NCBI GenBank assembly: GCA_937927795.1
Contig: CALBSF010000163.1
Span: 1-6,626 of the forward strand
From: an uncultured Rickettsiales bacterium
Lineage (GTDB): Bacteria > Pseudomonadota > Alphaproteobacteria > Rickettsiales > UBA1997
DNA length: 6,626 nucleotides
Reading direction: 5' to 3'
The position numbers were made by a program, and so were the translations under genes. The notes under the pieces are model-generated. The model saw only the letters and a program-made list of their open reading frames with translations. It made no database searches and was not told where the DNA came from. Position 1 is the stretch's first letter. The number at the start of each line of letters is the position of its first letter. Positions 6,374 through 6,626 of the stretch are shown piece by piece.

Positions 6374-6498
6374 CTCACGAGATTCTCGATAACTACGCAT
6401 CAAGAATGACGGATTTTAAAGATAAGAATATTGAATCAACCTGCTATCTCAAAACAACTCGTCATCCTTGAGCCTAAAAGGCTCGAGGATCTCAGGAG
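6374..6498. repeat. Inverted pair of diverged palindromic repeat units downstream of the ABC gene
   Basis: Two units face each other: 6374-6411 read on the minus strand, and 6460-6498 read on the plus strand. Both begin CGTCATNCTTGA, have a variable 10-11-nt centre, and end TCGAGNATCTC followed by GAG one or two bases later. The right unit is a strong hairpin with arms 6464-6475 and 6479-6490 (12 nt, one G:T-type mismatch) and an AAA loop. The left unit has lost pairing in its centre. The spacer (6412-6459) is AT-rich and unremarkable. The pair begins 11 bp after the stop of the ABC gene and may act as a transcript end, but it lacks a T-run. This is a typical dispersed intergenic repeat by appearance. 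Confidence 0.7.
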
Positions 6499-6576
6499 TT
6501 TGGCTTTATAAGTTGAAACTAACTATGAGATTCTTAGTTTGGTATATAACCTTTGGTGCTATCTTAGAAGACCAAT

Positions 6577-6614
6577 CACCCTCACCCTAACCCTCTCCCC
6601 TCAAGGGAGAGGGG
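6577..6614. repeat. C-rich hexamer and hairpin repeat at the right edge
   Basis: Three C-rich hexamers, CACCCT, CACCCT and AACCCT (6577-6594), run into a hairpin with 9-bp perfect arms: CCCTCTCCC at 6591-6599 and GGGAGAGGG at 6605-6613, with loop CTCAA. Similar strings are common as dispersed intergenic repeats in many proteobacteria. The element may continue past the window. The remaining DNA on either side (6499-6576 and 6615-6626) holds no gene I can see. Confidence 0.6.
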
Positions 6615-6626
6615 ATTATATCGAGT

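Noticed and set aside
6364..6626. tRNA or small RNA gene downstream of the ABC gene
   Set aside because: No cloverleaf or GTTCRANNC T-loop could be found. The hairpins are explained by the repeat units.
1..6626. CRISPR array, toxin-antitoxin pair, phage or defence system
   Set aside because: There are no regularly spaced direct repeats of about 30 nt, no small paired open frames with ribosome sites, and no nuclease, integrase or transposase motifs in any real gene.

Overview
This 6.6 kb window looks like a chromosomal segment of an AT-rich, probably host-associated bacterium. An alphaproteobacterium of the Rickettsiales/Holosporales type is my best guess. The basis is the strong A/T bias of the housekeeping genes, the poor or absent Shine-Dalgarno motifs, the AFG1/ZapE ATPase and PssA typical of alphaproteobacteria, and short palindromic intergenic repeats like those scattered through Rickettsiales genomes. 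This placement is inference; no rRNA or lineage-specific marker is present.

Layout: the window splits into two divergent gene blocks around an AT-rich spacer of 98 bp (4339-4436). Leftward (minus strand) run transketolase (tkt, 4338-2359), a gap of about 190 bp holding a 90-bp near-perfect palindrome (2248-2337), the AFG1-family ATPase zapE (2166-1090), and then, 15 bp further, a Pro/Gly-rich open frame of at least 358 codons. That frame starts at 1074 and runs off the left edge of the window, so it has no visible stop. It is much richer in G+C than its neighbours and carries in-frame RPPL repeats; I do not recognise its family. Rightward (plus strand) run pssA (phosphatidylserine synthase), aroQ (type II 3-dehydroquinase) and an ABC-transporter ATPase. 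These three overlap by 4 and 1 nt and are almost certainly one transcription unit. The last 263 bp (6364-6626) have no gene. They hold a diverged inverted pair of a palindromic repeat unit (6374-6498) and a C-rich hairpin repeat that reaches the right edge.

Function: the genes are mainly housekeeping. Tkt supports the non-oxidative pentose phosphate pathway, including erythrose 4-phosphate, which feeds the shikimate pathway in which AroQ acts. PssA makes the precursor of phosphatidylethanolamine. ZapE is an ATPase linked to cell division or membrane-protein quality control. The ABC ATPase has no permease in the window.

I see no defence system, CRISPR array, transposase, tRNA or rRNA. The points most worth a second look are the unrecognised Pro/Gly-rich gene at the left edge and the shared inverted-pair design of the two intergenic repeat elements.
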